The notes under the pieces: generated by a model
The model's database searches: none
The model's input: only the letters and a program-made list of their open reading frames with translations
Told to the model about the DNA's origin: nothing
Program-made: the position numbers and the translations under genes
Shown: piece by piece, positions 1 to 8,019 of the stretch
How the letters are laid out: the number at the start of each line of letters is the position of its first letter
How positions within the stretch are numbered: the first letter of the stretch is position 1
Source of the DNA: Pseudomonas bohemica
Lineage (GTDB): Bacteria; Pseudomonadota; Gammaproteobacteria; Pseudomonadales; Pseudomonadaceae
Length of the DNA stretch: 35,321 bases
NCBI RefSeq assembly: GCF_002934685.1
Contig: NZ_NKHL01000076.1
Location: 1-35,321, forward strand
Direction: 5' to 3'

Positions 1-60
1 TATGCAGCTGTCTCCAGTAGAGTATGAGAAACGCTATTTCCTGAGCTTGGAGAGTGTCTA
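1..60 (+). CDS. IS3-family transposase (OrfB), C-terminal end only
   Basis: From base 2 the plus strand reads MQLSPVEYEKRYFLSLESV and stops at TAG (58-60). The block L-S-P-x-E-Y-E-x-R-Y shortly before the C-terminus is typical of IS3-family OrfB integrases, where it follows the DDE catalytic core. The catalytic residues and the upstream OrfA lie to the left of the window. The first codon shown need not be a start. The protein would cut and join the ends of its own insertion sequence. It reads toward, and stops just before, the disrupted Rhs gene. Confidence 0.7.
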
Positions 61-79
61 GAAAATCCGGGGCGATTCA
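1..79 (+). mobile_element. Right end of an IS3-family insertion sequence (partial)
   Basis: Bases 1-60 encode the last residues of an IS3-type transposase reading rightward. After its stop, bases 53-79 read in reverse complement as TGAATCGCCCCGGATTTTCT and onward, with the TG...CA end and C-rich stretch I associate with IS3-group terminal repeats. The element ends at about base 79, exactly where the Rhs reading frame acquires its stop. The other end lies outside the window, so a target duplication cannot be checked. Family assignment is from recalled patterns, not from a search. Confidence 0.72.
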
Positions 80-3000
80 TCCGCCATGTTTGTTAATAAT
101 CGACTCAGCATGAGCTTGGGCTTTTTTATCTCTGAAGCAGGACTTCCAACCCCACGGATCCACCCACCCAACCGGATTCGGCGCGTACTGATAGAGGTTA
201 AACCCACCCGCCAACCCAATCGGATCAGGCGTTGTAAACCTGCCTACGTCCGGATCATAGAATCTGAAGGTGTTGTAGTGCAGTCCGGTCTCGCGATCAA
301 GGTATTGGCCTTGAAACCTCAGGTTCTGCTCTTCGATAAAGTGGGGTTTGCGGTGTTCTTCTGTTGTGTTGCCCCAAACCTGATAGTTCGCCTGCCAGAT
401 GACATGGCCGTCCGCTTCGGTGAGCTGTTCGGGCAGGCCGTTGACGTCGTTGTGGTAGTAGCGGGTTTTCTGCAGGGCTGCGATGCCGTCGATGCGGGCG
501 AGGGGGTCGTGGCCGCCGTCGGTGTAGATGTAGAGGCTTTGCAGGTGGTTGCGTTGTTCGCCCAGTAGGCGCAGGCCGTCCCAGTCGAAACGGGTATCGC
601 TGATTACGGTGCCATGCTGGTCATATTCGGTTTTACCGATGCGTCGTCCGAGCGGGTCGTAAGCCATGCGGACGTGATGGCCATTTTCGCCGCGGACTTC
701 GATCAAGCGGTGTTCGGCGTCGTAGGTGAACTGCTGAAGCCCATGACGCCTGCTGCGTTTCTCGATCATTCGGCCGAAGCCGTCGTAGCGATAACGTTTG
801 TCCTGATAAGTCAGAAGCTTGTTGTGCTTGATCCGGCCAGCGCCGGATCGCGAGCCGTCGAGCAGGTTGGCCGCGGCGTCGTAGGCGAAGGTTTCGGGTG
901 GTCCGGCAAGGTCGTCCTGACTGGTCATGATACGGGCGGTCGAGTCGTAGTGCAGCGCGGTTCGCGACTCACGCGCACCCTGCCGATTCACCCGACTTAC
1001 CAGGTTGTTGGTGGGGTCGTAGACGTATTCTTTCGCTCGTTCAGCAGGCAAATGTTGGAGCTGGACGGTCGCTCGCCGTGATCTTGTGCGCAGGCGCCCA
1101 CTGCGGTCGTACTGGCTACGTGTGTTGATCTGGCCCTGGCTGCGCAAGACTTCGCGATGAAGGAGATCGCGTTCGAAGTCGCTGATGACTTGGCCGTCGA
1201 GATTGATCTGGTGCAAATGCCCGCTGCCGTAATGCAAGCGATTGAGCCAGCGGCCATCGGGCAGTTGCGTCTGCGTCAGATTGCCCAGTTCGTCGTAATG
1301 ATGCTGCAGCGGGCCTGACGAGCCGGTTTCACAGATCAGTTGACCGAGGACATCGTAGGCGAAACTCACGCGTTGCTGTGCGCCCTCAAGGTCGATAAAG
1401 ATGACTTCGCGCAGTTGATCGAGAGCGTCATAGCGATATTCGGTGCGACCATCGGCGGTGATTTTGGCGACGAGCCGTCCAAGCGCGTCACGTTCCAGCG
1501 AATGCACGATGGGATCCGCGGGCCGCTCTTTCTCATGGGGCGAAGGCAAGTGCTCGACCCGAAAGGGACTGTCCAGCGGGTCATAACTGTAGCGCCGCTG
1601 ACTGCCATCCAGATCCTGCTGCAGCACCAGACGATCGCCGGCGTCCCAGGCAAATCGATAACGCTCGCCGTTTTCGTTGGTCAGTGCCAGTAGCCGCCCA
1701 TAGGCGTCGTAGCTGAACTGTACCTGCCGATTATGGGCGTCGATCCGCTGCTGCACCTGACCGCGCGTGTCGTATCGATAGGTGGTCGTGTGGCCCGCAG
1801 GATCGGTGTAACCCGTGAGTGCTCCGACGATGTCTCGCTGATAGTGCTCCGCACGTCCATCAGGCCACTCGCTGCTTTGCAATCGACCCTGGCTGTCGTA
1901 TCGATAAACCGTGCGTTCGCCCAGTGCATTGGTGATGCCCTGCAGACAGCCACGCCGGTCGTAGCTGAACGCCGTCGCGTACCCGGAGCAATCGATGTGC
2001 TCGGTCACCTGCCCGAACTCATTCCAGCGAAGTTTCTTGCTCTTGCCAGCGGCGTCGATGCTCTCGATCACCTGACCGCGTTCGTCGTAGCGGTACTGAG
2101 TGACGTGCCCCAGTGGATTGGCCTCATGGGTGCAGTTGCCCCGCGCGTCGTAGCGATATTGCCAGCTGTGGCCGGCCGCATCGGTTTCCACGCGGGGCAG
2201 CGACCAATGTTCCAGCCATAACGTCGAGTCGACTCGGCCCAGTGGATCCTCGGTCGTACTTAGATTGCCCGCATCGTCATAGCTGTATTGCCACTGTCCG
2301 CCTTGAGGGTCGCTGGCACCCAGCAACTGACGTTCGTCGTTCCAGGAGAACCGCCACGTCTGGTCAAGGTTGTCGCTGTATTCCGTGATCTGATGCTGGC
2401 TGTTCCAGCGACGCGTACTCGCCCGGCCCAGGCCATCGGTGATGACAGTGCTGCCGGTAATCAGGTCATAGTCGAAGCGGTATTCTTCTCCGTCATCCGT
2501 CCAGTGGCGAATGACCCGCCATTCACGCTCATCAATCAGCGCCCAGTCGTAGAAACAGCGCAGACCGGTGGGCAATTGATGCTCGAGGAGGCGCTGGCCG
2601 CCGTCGTAGACAAAGCGACGCCGGACGTTCGCCGATGTGTCGCATACTTGGGCCAGGTCGCCGCACGAGTCGTAGGCATAACTTGCCAGGGGCTCGATGG
2701 TTTCATCGGCAAACACCCGCTCGATGCGTTCAACGCGCCCCGGCCATTGCGCGGAATACAGCAGCGCCACGCGCAGCGCGTCGAGCGTGTCGCGGATCTG
2801 AATCAGGCGTCCTTCGCTGTCGTAATCCAGGTAGATGCGGTTGTCGTTGCGGTCCCCCAGTTGGCTCAGGCGAAGCTGATGTGGATCGATCAGAGTGGCT
2901 TCGAACTGCCGATAAAGCCCATCCTCACTTTCGATCAGCAACCGACCATCATCATGGCGACGCACCGCCAGGCCTTCACCTGCGCTGAACACCGCACCAC

Positions 3001-4129
3001 CCAGTGGAATCGACCCCATGTCGATTCGCCGAGCCTGCTCATCGATATAGATCAGCCGCTCGCCACCGGTTGAATGCGGCTCGATATGCACGCTGATTTC
3101 ATAGGGCACGCTCCAACCTGCGCCGAATAGCCCATCACGCCGCTCATCCCGGCTGTTATAAAAACGCTGCCACTCAAGGGGCATGACGCCGGGCAGCACG
3201 AAATCCAAATCCTCTGCGCCACCCAGCACCTTGGCGCCCGTTGCCGCGTGCACGGGATTCGGTGAAGCGGATACCGCGCGAGTCAGTGCACCAATGGCCT
3301 GACTGACGACGAACGAATTCAGGCCGCCCAAGAGCATGCAGGGCAGGTTGCTGGCGAACTTGCTCCTGCCACCCCTGAGCATCATCAGCGCGCTGACAGC
3401 CAGGCCAACCCCCGGCGTCTTGGCGCTACGAATTTCCCGTACCACGAGTCGGTCGCCGCCGATGCGCACGTTCGGTGAAATCGATCCTGATGACACGACG
3501 GTTGCATCGCAGGTGCTGCGATCGCCGCTGCGTACGGCGGGCTGGCCGTTGATGAATACTCGCTCCGAGCCTTCAGCGATGTACTGAATCGGCATCGGCG
3601 CATGCCGGTCGCAAACCACTAGATCGGCTGGCTTTGGCAAAACGCCTGGGGCAGGCGTTGCCACCGTGGGGCGCCACAGCTCCAAGAAAAAGCCCTTGGC
3701 GATGTCGAGGAACGTGCCTTCAGGCGCGGGATCGTCAGGCAGTTCGCCGCTGGCCGACACCGCACCTGCCGCTCGCGCTGCAGGCAAGTCGTTGATGAAA
3801 ACGTTGGGCGAACCACTGCTGATGTGCGCGCTCACCGTTGGCGGAAACAGATCGTTGGCCAGGCCTTCACAGAACTGACTGATGCTGGCGTCGGCGCCGG
3901 TGAGGTTCATGCCCACACCCACCGCGACGTTGACAGCAGCCCCGAGCAAGCAGGCGCCAAGTCCTCCGGTAGCCATCGTCAGACCGACTGCACCAACCAC
4001 CGCAGCTGCCACTGCGCCGCCGATGGCCACACAGGCCGCGACCTCCAGTACGCCACCGAGCACATCGGCCATCATCGAGCTGTGAGCGAGGGCGTCGCCT
4101 TGGCGAGCAGCCCATAGGGCGTCAGACAT
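77..4129 (-). CDS. PAAR-domain Rhs/YD-repeat protein (T6SS effector type), toxin tip cut off by IS
   Basis: Protein of 1350 residues. Residues ~20-78 are glycine/alanine-rich and hydrophobic (predicted membrane segments). Residues ~96-235 resemble a PAAR tip domain, with repeats such as SPNVFIND and SERVFINGQPA. A DUF6531-like segment follows (~295-340), then a long array of YD repeats (YDxxGxL, YRYDxxG) to ~1270. The Rhs core end is the block around RFTTPDPIGLAGG and ends at DPWGW (~1328). In this family the core forms a cocoon and a variable toxin follows the DPxG motif; the PAAR end caps the VgrG spike. Only 22 residues follow DPWGW here, against roughly 80-200 normally, and the TGA stop is the first triplet of the adjacent IS. 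The toxin is therefore almost certainly inactive in this copy. No VgrG or EagR-type chaperone gene adjoins the 5' end. Confidence 0.92.
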   Translation of the reverse strand: MSDALWAARQGDALAHSSMMADVLGGVLEVAACVAIGGAVAAAVVGAVGLTMATGGLGACLLGAAVNVAVGVGMNLTGADASISQFCEGLANDLFPPTVSAHISSGSPNVFINDLPAARAAGAVSASGELPDDPAPEGTFLDIAKGFFLELWRPTVATPAPGVLPKPADLVVCDRHAPMPIQYIAEGSERVFINGQPAVRSGDRSTCDATVVSSGSISPNVRIGGDRLVVREIRSAKTPGVGLAVSALMMLRGGRSKFASNLPCMLLGGLNSFVVSQAIGALTRAVSASPNPVHAATGAKVLGGAEDLDFVLPGVMPLEWQRFYNSRDERRDGLFGAGWSVPYEISVHIEPHSTGGERLIYIDEQARRIDMGSIPLGGAVFSAGEGLAVRRHDDGRLLIESEDGLYRQFEATLIDPHQLRLSQLGDRNDNRIYLDYDSEGRLIQIRDTLDALRVALLYSAQWPGRVERIERVFADETIEPLASYAYDSCGDLAQVCDTSANVRRRFVYDGGQRLLEHQLPTGLRCFYDWALIDEREWRVIRHWTDDGEEYRFDYDLITGSTVITDGLGRASTRRWNSQHQITEYSDNLDQTWRFSWNDERQLLGASDPQGGQWQYSYDDAGNLSTTEDPLGRVDSTLWLEHWSLPRVETDAAGHSWQYRYDARGNCTHEANPLGHVTQYRYDERGQVIESIDAAGKSKKLRWNEFGQVTEHIDCSGYATAFSYDRRGCLQGITNALGERTVYRYDSQGRLQSSEWPDGRAEHYQRDIVGALTGYTDPAGHTTTYRYDTRGQVQQRIDAHNRQVQFSYDAYGRLLALTNENGERYRFAWDAGDRLVLQQDLDGSQRRYSYDPLDSPFRVEHLPSPHEKERPADPIVHSLERDALGRLVAKITADGRTEYRYDALDQLREVIFIDLEGAQQRVSFAYDVLGQLICETGSSGPLQHHYDELGNLTQTQLPDGRWLNRLHYGSGHLHQINLDGQVISDFERDLLHREVLRSQGQINTRSQYDRSGRLRTRSRRATVQLQHLPAERAKEYVYDPTNNLVSRVNRQGARESRTALHYDSTARIMTSQDDLAGPPETFAYDAAANLLDGSRSGAGRIKHNKLLTYQDKRYRYDGFGRMIEKRSRRHGLQQFTYDAEHRLIEVRGENGHHVRMAYDPLGRRIGKTEYDQHGTVISDTRFDWDGLRLLGEQRNHLQSLYIYTDGGHDPLARIDGIAALQKTRYYHNDVNGLPEQLTEADGHVIWQANYQVWGNTTEEHRKPHFIEEQNLRFQGQYLDRETGLHYNTFRFYDPDVGRFTTPDPIGLAGGFNLYQYAPNPVGWVDPWGWKSCFRDKKAQAHAESIINKHGG

Positions 4130-4197
4130 TCCGTGATCCGCGCTGAGAAAGCGCCGGAATTTAGAGGCTTTGAACGCAGGTGTCTGAGCGCAGAAAC

Positions 4198-4226
4198 AAA
4201 AAAAGCGCGGACTGCGCGCTTTTCAG
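4198..4226 (-). terminator. Intrinsic terminator of the dha/ABC operon
   Basis: A perfect 9-bp stem (4201-4209 with 4215-4223, loop GACTG) is followed on the minus strand by seven T residues (4204-4198). It lies after dhaL and before the Rhs start, so it should end the catabolic operon transcript and insulate the Rhs gene. Confidence 0.7.
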
Positions 4227-4293
4227 AAGGGGACTACAGGAGCATCTCCATTACTCTTGTTGGGTGGAGTGAAAAACCTGACAAAACGCAATC

Positions 4294-4311
4294 GCCCCGC
4301 TTCAACGGGGC
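4294..4311 (-). terminator. GC-rich hairpin just downstream of dhaL
   Basis: GCCCCG (4294-4299) pairs with CGGGGC (4306-4311). It begins 20 bases past the dhaL stop on the minus strand. Only a broken T-run follows (GATTGCGTTTTG), so it may be a weak terminator or 3'-end stabiliser ahead of the stronger hairpin at 4201-4223. Confidence 0.45.
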
Positions 4312-4331
4312 ATTTACTTTGGCAAGCCGTC

Positions 4332-4979
4332 TCAGCTTCGCAGCCGCGGCTCAACCGAATCCGCTAATCGCGTCAGAATCAAGCAACACGACACGGCCCC
4401 CGCATCCAGTACGCCCAAAGAGCGCTCGCCCAGGCGACTGGCGCGGCCGATTTTCGCCACCAGGTTCTTTGTTGAGTCACGCCCCTTGGACGCTGCTGCT
4501 TTCACCTGCGCGAGCATCTCATCGAACGACGCTCCATCACGAGCCGCGTTCTCAGCCGCTTCGACGGCGGGAATCAATGTGTCCATCAGACACTTGTCGC
4601 CCACACCAGCGTCAGTGATGTCCTGCAACGATGTCAGACCGCCGCGCAATAGCCTGGCGAATTGTGCGGCGTCGATTGTCGGGGTGTCGCGCACCTCGTT
4701 GGCCATACCGATGAAAAGGCTGCCGTAGAGTGGGCCCATCGAGCCGCCGATGCCTTCCATCAGGCTCAAGGTCAACTCGTCCAGTGCCTCGGCCAGGCTC
4801 AGTTGTTTGCCGTCGATGGTTCGCCCGCAGTGGGCAAAGCCCTTGGCCATGTTGATGCCGTGATCACCATCACCGATGGCACCGTCCACTTCGCTGAGGT
4901 ATTCGCGGTTGGCGACGATCACGCTGACCAGATCGCCGACAATGGCGCTGCCGTCAGCGCTGGAAAAATGCTGGCTCAT
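4332..4979 (-). CDS. dhaL: Dihydroxyacetone-kinase-type DhaL subunit (nucleotide-binding)
   Basis: Protein of 215 residues, normal length for DhaL. It carries the ADP/Mg-binding signature VDGAIGDGDHGINMAKGF (Asp32, Asp37 and Asp39 as likely Mg ligands), the loop GGSMGPLYGS, and near the C-terminus GERSLGVLDAGA. In this family DhaL supplies the phosphoryl group to a ketose bound covalently on DhaK. No PTS-type DhaM gene follows, so an ATP-dependent two-subunit kinase is more likely than the PEP-dependent E. coli type. The start is 3 bases after the dhaK stop, so the pair is co-translated. Given the dehydrogenases and RpiB-like isomerase nearby, the substrate is probably erythrulose or another ketotetrose rather than dihydroxyacetone; this is inference. 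Confidence 0.9.
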   Translation of the reverse strand: MSQHFSSADGSAIVGDLVSVIVANREYLSEVDGAIGDGDHGINMAKGFAHCGRTIDGKQLSLAEALDELTLSLMEGIGGSMGPLYGSLFIGMANEVRDTPTIDAAQFARLLRGGLTSLQDITDAGVGDKCLMDTLIPAVEAAENAARDGASFDEMLAQVKAAASKGRDSTKNLVAKIGRASRLGERSLGVLDAGAVSCCLILTRLADSVEPRLRS

Positions 4980-4982
4980 GAT

Positions 4983-5984
4983 TCACTCCGTCTGGGTCAT
5001 GCCGATGGACTGGCAGGGTTGATCGATCAGGGTTTTCAATTCGTCATCGAGCCCTAAGAGGGTCAGCGTCACGCCCATCATTTCCAACGACGTGAAGTAA
5101 TTTCCGACGTAGCAGCGATGAATTTTCAGGCCTTTATCGGTAAGAAGACGTTCCACTTCGGCGTAAAAAATGTACAGCTCCATAACCGGTGTCGCACCGA
5201 GTCCCGAGACCAGTACCACAACGCTGTCGTCCTGATTGAAATCGCGGTCGGCGAGAATCGGCTTGAGCATGCGTTCGGCCATCGCCGCAGCAGTTTCGAC
5301 TGGCACCACCTCAATGCCCGGCTCGCCGTGGTGACCGATGCCCAGTTCCATTTGCCCAGCGGGAATCTGAAAGTTCGGTTTGCCGACAGCGGCGATGGTG
5401 CAGGGCGTCAAGCCGACGCCGATGGAGCGGCAGTTATCCACAGCCTTCTGCGCGACTCGGATCACGCCGCTCAGGTCATAACCTTGCCTTGCCGCCGCGC
5501 CGCCAATTTTCCACATGAAAATCTCACCTGCGACGCCTCGGCGTTTGGCGATGTCTTCGCGAGGTGCCGAGGCCACATCGTCATTGGCGACTACCGTGCG
5601 GACCTCAAGGTCTTTGCTCGCGGCCATTTTCATCGCCAGCTTCACGTTCATGTTGTCGCCAGCATAGTTGCCGTAAAGGCAGGCGATGCCTGCACCGTGG
5701 TCGGCGGCACGGAAGGCATCGAAGAAGCTTTTGGCGGTGGGGGATGAGAAGATCTCGCCGACGGCCACCGCATCGACCAGGCCAGGCCCGACATAGCCTA
5801 AAAACGCCGGTTCATGTCCCGATCCTCCGCCTGTGACGATGCCGACCTGACCGGCGCTCGACGCCTTGGCCTTGGTGATCACCCGTGGGTTGTTTTCGTG
5901 CTGACGCAATTGCGGATGGGCGACGAGGATGCCGCGCAGCATGTCCTCGACTACCAGATCCGCATCGTTTATCACTCGATTCAT
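4983..5984 (-). CDS. dhaK: Dihydroxyacetone-kinase-type DhaK subunit (ketose-binding)
   Basis: Protein of 333 residues, full length for DhaK. It has the substrate pocket motif TGGGSGHEPAFLGYVG with His57, the NYAGDNMN loop with Asp110, and GIGHHGEPGIE, where His219 aligns with the histidine that forms the hemiaminal bond to the carbonyl of dihydroxyacetone in E. coli DhaK. It would present a short-chain ketose to DhaL for phosphorylation in the cytoplasm. DhaK-family proteins also act as tetrulose kinases in known threitol/erythritol pathways, which fits the surrounding operon better than glycerol use: no glycerol dehydrogenase-dha cluster or DhaM is seen. It lies between the dehydrogenase gene (44-base gap) and dhaL. 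Confidence 0.9.
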   Translation of the reverse strand: MNRVINDADLVVEDMLRGILVAHPQLRQHENNPRVITKAKASSAGQVGIVTGGGSGHEPAFLGYVGPGLVDAVAVGEIFSSPTAKSFFDAFRAADHGAGIACLYGNYAGDNMNVKLAMKMAASKDLEVRTVVANDDVASAPREDIAKRRGVAGEIFMWKIGGAAARQGYDLSGVIRVAQKAVDNCRSIGVGLTPCTIAAVGKPNFQIPAGQMELGIGHHGEPGIEVVPVETAAAMAERMLKPILADRDFNQDDSVVVLVSGLGATPVMELYIFYAEVERLLTDKGLKIHRCYVGNYFTSLEMMGVTLTLLGLDDELKTLIDQPCQSIGMTQTE

Positions 5985-6028
5985 GACGCGTTTTCCTTGT
6001 TCTTTTTCTTGTTCAGTCGGCGTGTCGA

Positions 6029-7159
6029 TCAGGGCTCAAGCACCACTTTCAGGGAGCGATCACCGCGCTCCATGACCGCGAAGGCTTCCTTGAAGTCGGC
6101 CAGTGCGAATTTGTGCGTGACCACATCGCGCATGTCAATTTTGCGATTGCCGATGAAGTCGATTGCCCGCGGATACATGTACGGCCCAAGGTGCGAACCC
6201 AGCACGTCCAGTTCCTTGCGGTCGCCGATGATCGACCAATCCACCGTGGCTTCGTCGTTGAACACGCTGAATTCGACGAAACGGCCCAGCTTGCGCAGCA
6301 TCGCCAGGCCCTGATTGACCGCCTTGTGATGACCGGTGGCTTCTATATAGATGTCACAGCCATAGCCTTCAGTGATGTCGCGGATCTTCTGCAACACGTC
6401 TTCCTGCGCCGGATTCCACACTTCATCGGCGCCCATGCGCAGGGCAAGTTCGGCGCGCTCGGGTTTCATGTCCAGCACGATCAGGCGTTTTGGATTGCGC
6501 AGGCGAACCGCGCCGATAATCCCCAGTCCCAAAGTGCCAGCGCCGGCTACCACCACGATGTCATCCAGTCCGACATCGGCGCGGTCGGCGGCGTGCAGTG
6601 AGCAGGCCAGAGGTTCGATCAGGATCGCTTCGTCAGGCGCGATCTCGTCCGGCACTTTGTGCACAATGCCTTCCTTGGTGAAGATCATGTACTGGGCCAT
6701 CGCGCCCTGAACGTTGTTCTGGAAGCCGTACAAGTCGTGCTTCTGGCACATCCAGTATTGGCCGTGGTTGCAAAAGCGACAGCCCCAGCACGGTACGATC
6801 TGCTCGGAGATCACTCGGTCGCCGATCTTCACGCCACGCTTCTCGGCGCCAGGACCGAGAGCGACGACGCGGCAGACGAATTCATGCCCCGGAATCATCG
6901 GCGGTTTGACGTAGCGCGGTTGTTCAGCGTCGCCCCAAAACGATGGGGCACCGCGGTAAGTCTTGATGTCACCCATGCAAATGCCGCACAGCTCGACCTT
7001 GGTCAGAATTTCATCGGGGCCGGGCGTCGGTACGGCGACTTGCTCCAGGCGGTAATCTTCAGGGCCATGTCAGACCACGGCCTGCATGGTTGCCGGTATG
7101 ACCGGGTTGAGGTAGTCGCTGGACGTTGTAGCGGGGCTGCGTTCGATAACGGCGGACAT
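6029..7159 (-). pseudogene. Zinc-dependent medium-chain polyol dehydrogenase (erythritol/threitol dehydrogenase-like), in-frame TGA
   Basis: The reading frame from the ATG at 7159, preceded by GAGG 6 bases upstream, runs 377 codons but has TGA as codon 30 (7072-7070), between MQAVV and HGPEDYRLEQ. Both sides belong to one MDR dehydrogenase: CGIC with catalytic-zinc Cys61, PGHEF, the four-Cys structural-zinc block PCWGCRFCNHGQYWMC, and the Rossmann segment VVAGAGTLGLGIIGA. The family oxidises polyols with NAD. Re-initiation at the internal ATG (6976, codon 62) would drop Cys61 and the first ~60 residues, so that product (315 residues) should be inactive. A one-base change from a Cys or Trp codon, or a sequencing error, explains the stop best. 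It sits between the SDR gene and dhaK. Confidence 0.8.
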
Positions 7160-7198
7160 AAAGACCTCACAAAAAAGAAAAGAAGCTCAGACGCTGAA

Positions 7199-7957
7199 TC
7201 ACTGAATGCTGTAGCCGCCGTCAATCACCACGTTCTCGCCGGTGACCATTTGTGCGGCGCCGCTGAGCAGGTACAGCACCAGCCCCGCGACCTCTTCGGG
7301 CTGGGCGAAGCGGCCCACGGGTATCTGTTTTTTCGCCTGTTCGCCACGTTCGCCGGCCCAGGCTTTCTTGCCCAGCGCGGTTTCGACGATGGTGGGCGAG
7401 ACCGCGTTGACAGTGATGCCGTGGGCGGCCCATTCCATGGCCAGCACTTTGGTCATGCCCACCACGCCTGCCTTGCTCGCGCAATAGGCGACGTGTTGAT
7501 CCAGGCCGATAACGGCAGCTTGCGAGGCGAGGTTGACGATGCGTCCCTGGCCCTGATCGATCATGTGACGGGCGCAGGCCTGAGCGACGAAGAAGCTGGC
7601 CTTGAGGTTGATATCGAGGGTGCTGTCCCAAGCGTCTTCGCTCACAACCAGCGCTTTATCGAGGAACACCACGCCGGCACTGTTGATCAGGCAATCGATA
7701 CGACCAAAGCGGTTCGCGATGCTGTCAATGGCGTTTTGTATCTGGTCGAGCTGGCGCAGATCGGCGACGACACCGACGTGTTCACCGCCCAGGCTTGCGG
7801 CTACGGTTTCCACGGCCGGATCACGATCCAGCAGAGCCACTCGCGCGCCGCATTCGGCGAGCAGCGTGGCGCAGGCCAGGCCGATCCCGGCTCCGCCGCC
7901 GGTGATCACGGCGCAACGTCCATTGAAGTCGAAAGCGCGGTTGATGAATCCGGACAT
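7199..7957 (-). CDS. Short-chain dehydrogenase/reductase of the polyol operon
   Basis: I chose the ATG at 7957 (252 residues) because AGGAG lies 7 bases before it; the frame is open to an ATG at 7984, which has no such site. The protein is a classical SDR: cofactor motif TGGGAGIG (19-26), NSAG (92-95), and catalytic Ser145, Tyr158 and Lys162 (YCASK). Asp44 after the second strand suggests NAD rather than NADP. The C-terminus ends GYSIQ. Known D-threitol and glycerol/arabitol dehydrogenases belong to this group, so oxidation of a C4 polyol to erythrulose is plausible, but the substrate is inferred from the operon. It could partly compensate for the neighbouring broken dehydrogenase, or act on another stereoisomer. 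Confidence 0.85.
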   Translation of the reverse strand: MSGFINRAFDFNGRCAVITGGGAGIGLACATLLAECGARVALLDRDPAVETVAASLGGEHVGVVADLRQLDQIQNAIDSIANRFGRIDCLINSAGVVFLDKALVVSEDAWDSTLDINLKASFFVAQACARHMIDQGQGRIVNLASQAAVIGLDQHVAYCASKAGVVGMTKVLAMEWAAHGITVNAVSPTIVETALGKKAWAGERGEQAKKQIPVGRFAQPEEVAGLVLYLLSGAAQMVTGENVVIDGGYSIQ

Positions 7958-8019
7958 GGCTTTGCTCCTGGCATGGCGGGCCATGACGGCCCGCGCGGTC
8001 TATGGGTATTTGGCGAGTG

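Noticed and set aside
1..80. A minus-strand frame opening at base 80 (MNRPGFSRHS...) overlapping the Rhs stop, as a possible immunity gene
   Set aside because: It lies entirely in the IS terminal repeat and antisense to the transposase end, has codon use unlike Pseudomonas genes, and shows no ribosome binding site.
400..2900. Regularly recurring short sequences resembling a repeat array
   Set aside because: They are the codons of the Rhs YD repeats, diverged and without constant spacers, so not a CRISPR array.
2288..3073. Plus-strand frame of 261 codons opposite the Rhs gene
   Set aside because: It is a mirror of the repetitive YD-repeat coding sequence, with no motif of its own.
4983..5984. 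PTS-dependent dihydroxyacetone kinase (DhaKLM) system
   Set aside because: No DhaM, HPr-like or EI-like gene follows dhaL; a terminator and the Rhs gene follow instead.
6976..7003. ATG at 6976 as the native start of a short dehydrogenase
   Set aside because: It would remove the catalytic zinc cysteine and the N-terminal strands conserved in the family, while the upstream frame continues the family sequence past the TGA.
7070..7072. TGA as a selenocysteine codon in the zinc dehydrogenase
   Set aside because: No convincing SECIS-type hairpin follows the TGA within the next 40 bases, the position is not a known catalytic cysteine (the zinc Cys is codon 61), and no selenoprotein of this family is known to me. 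A nonsense change or read error is simpler.
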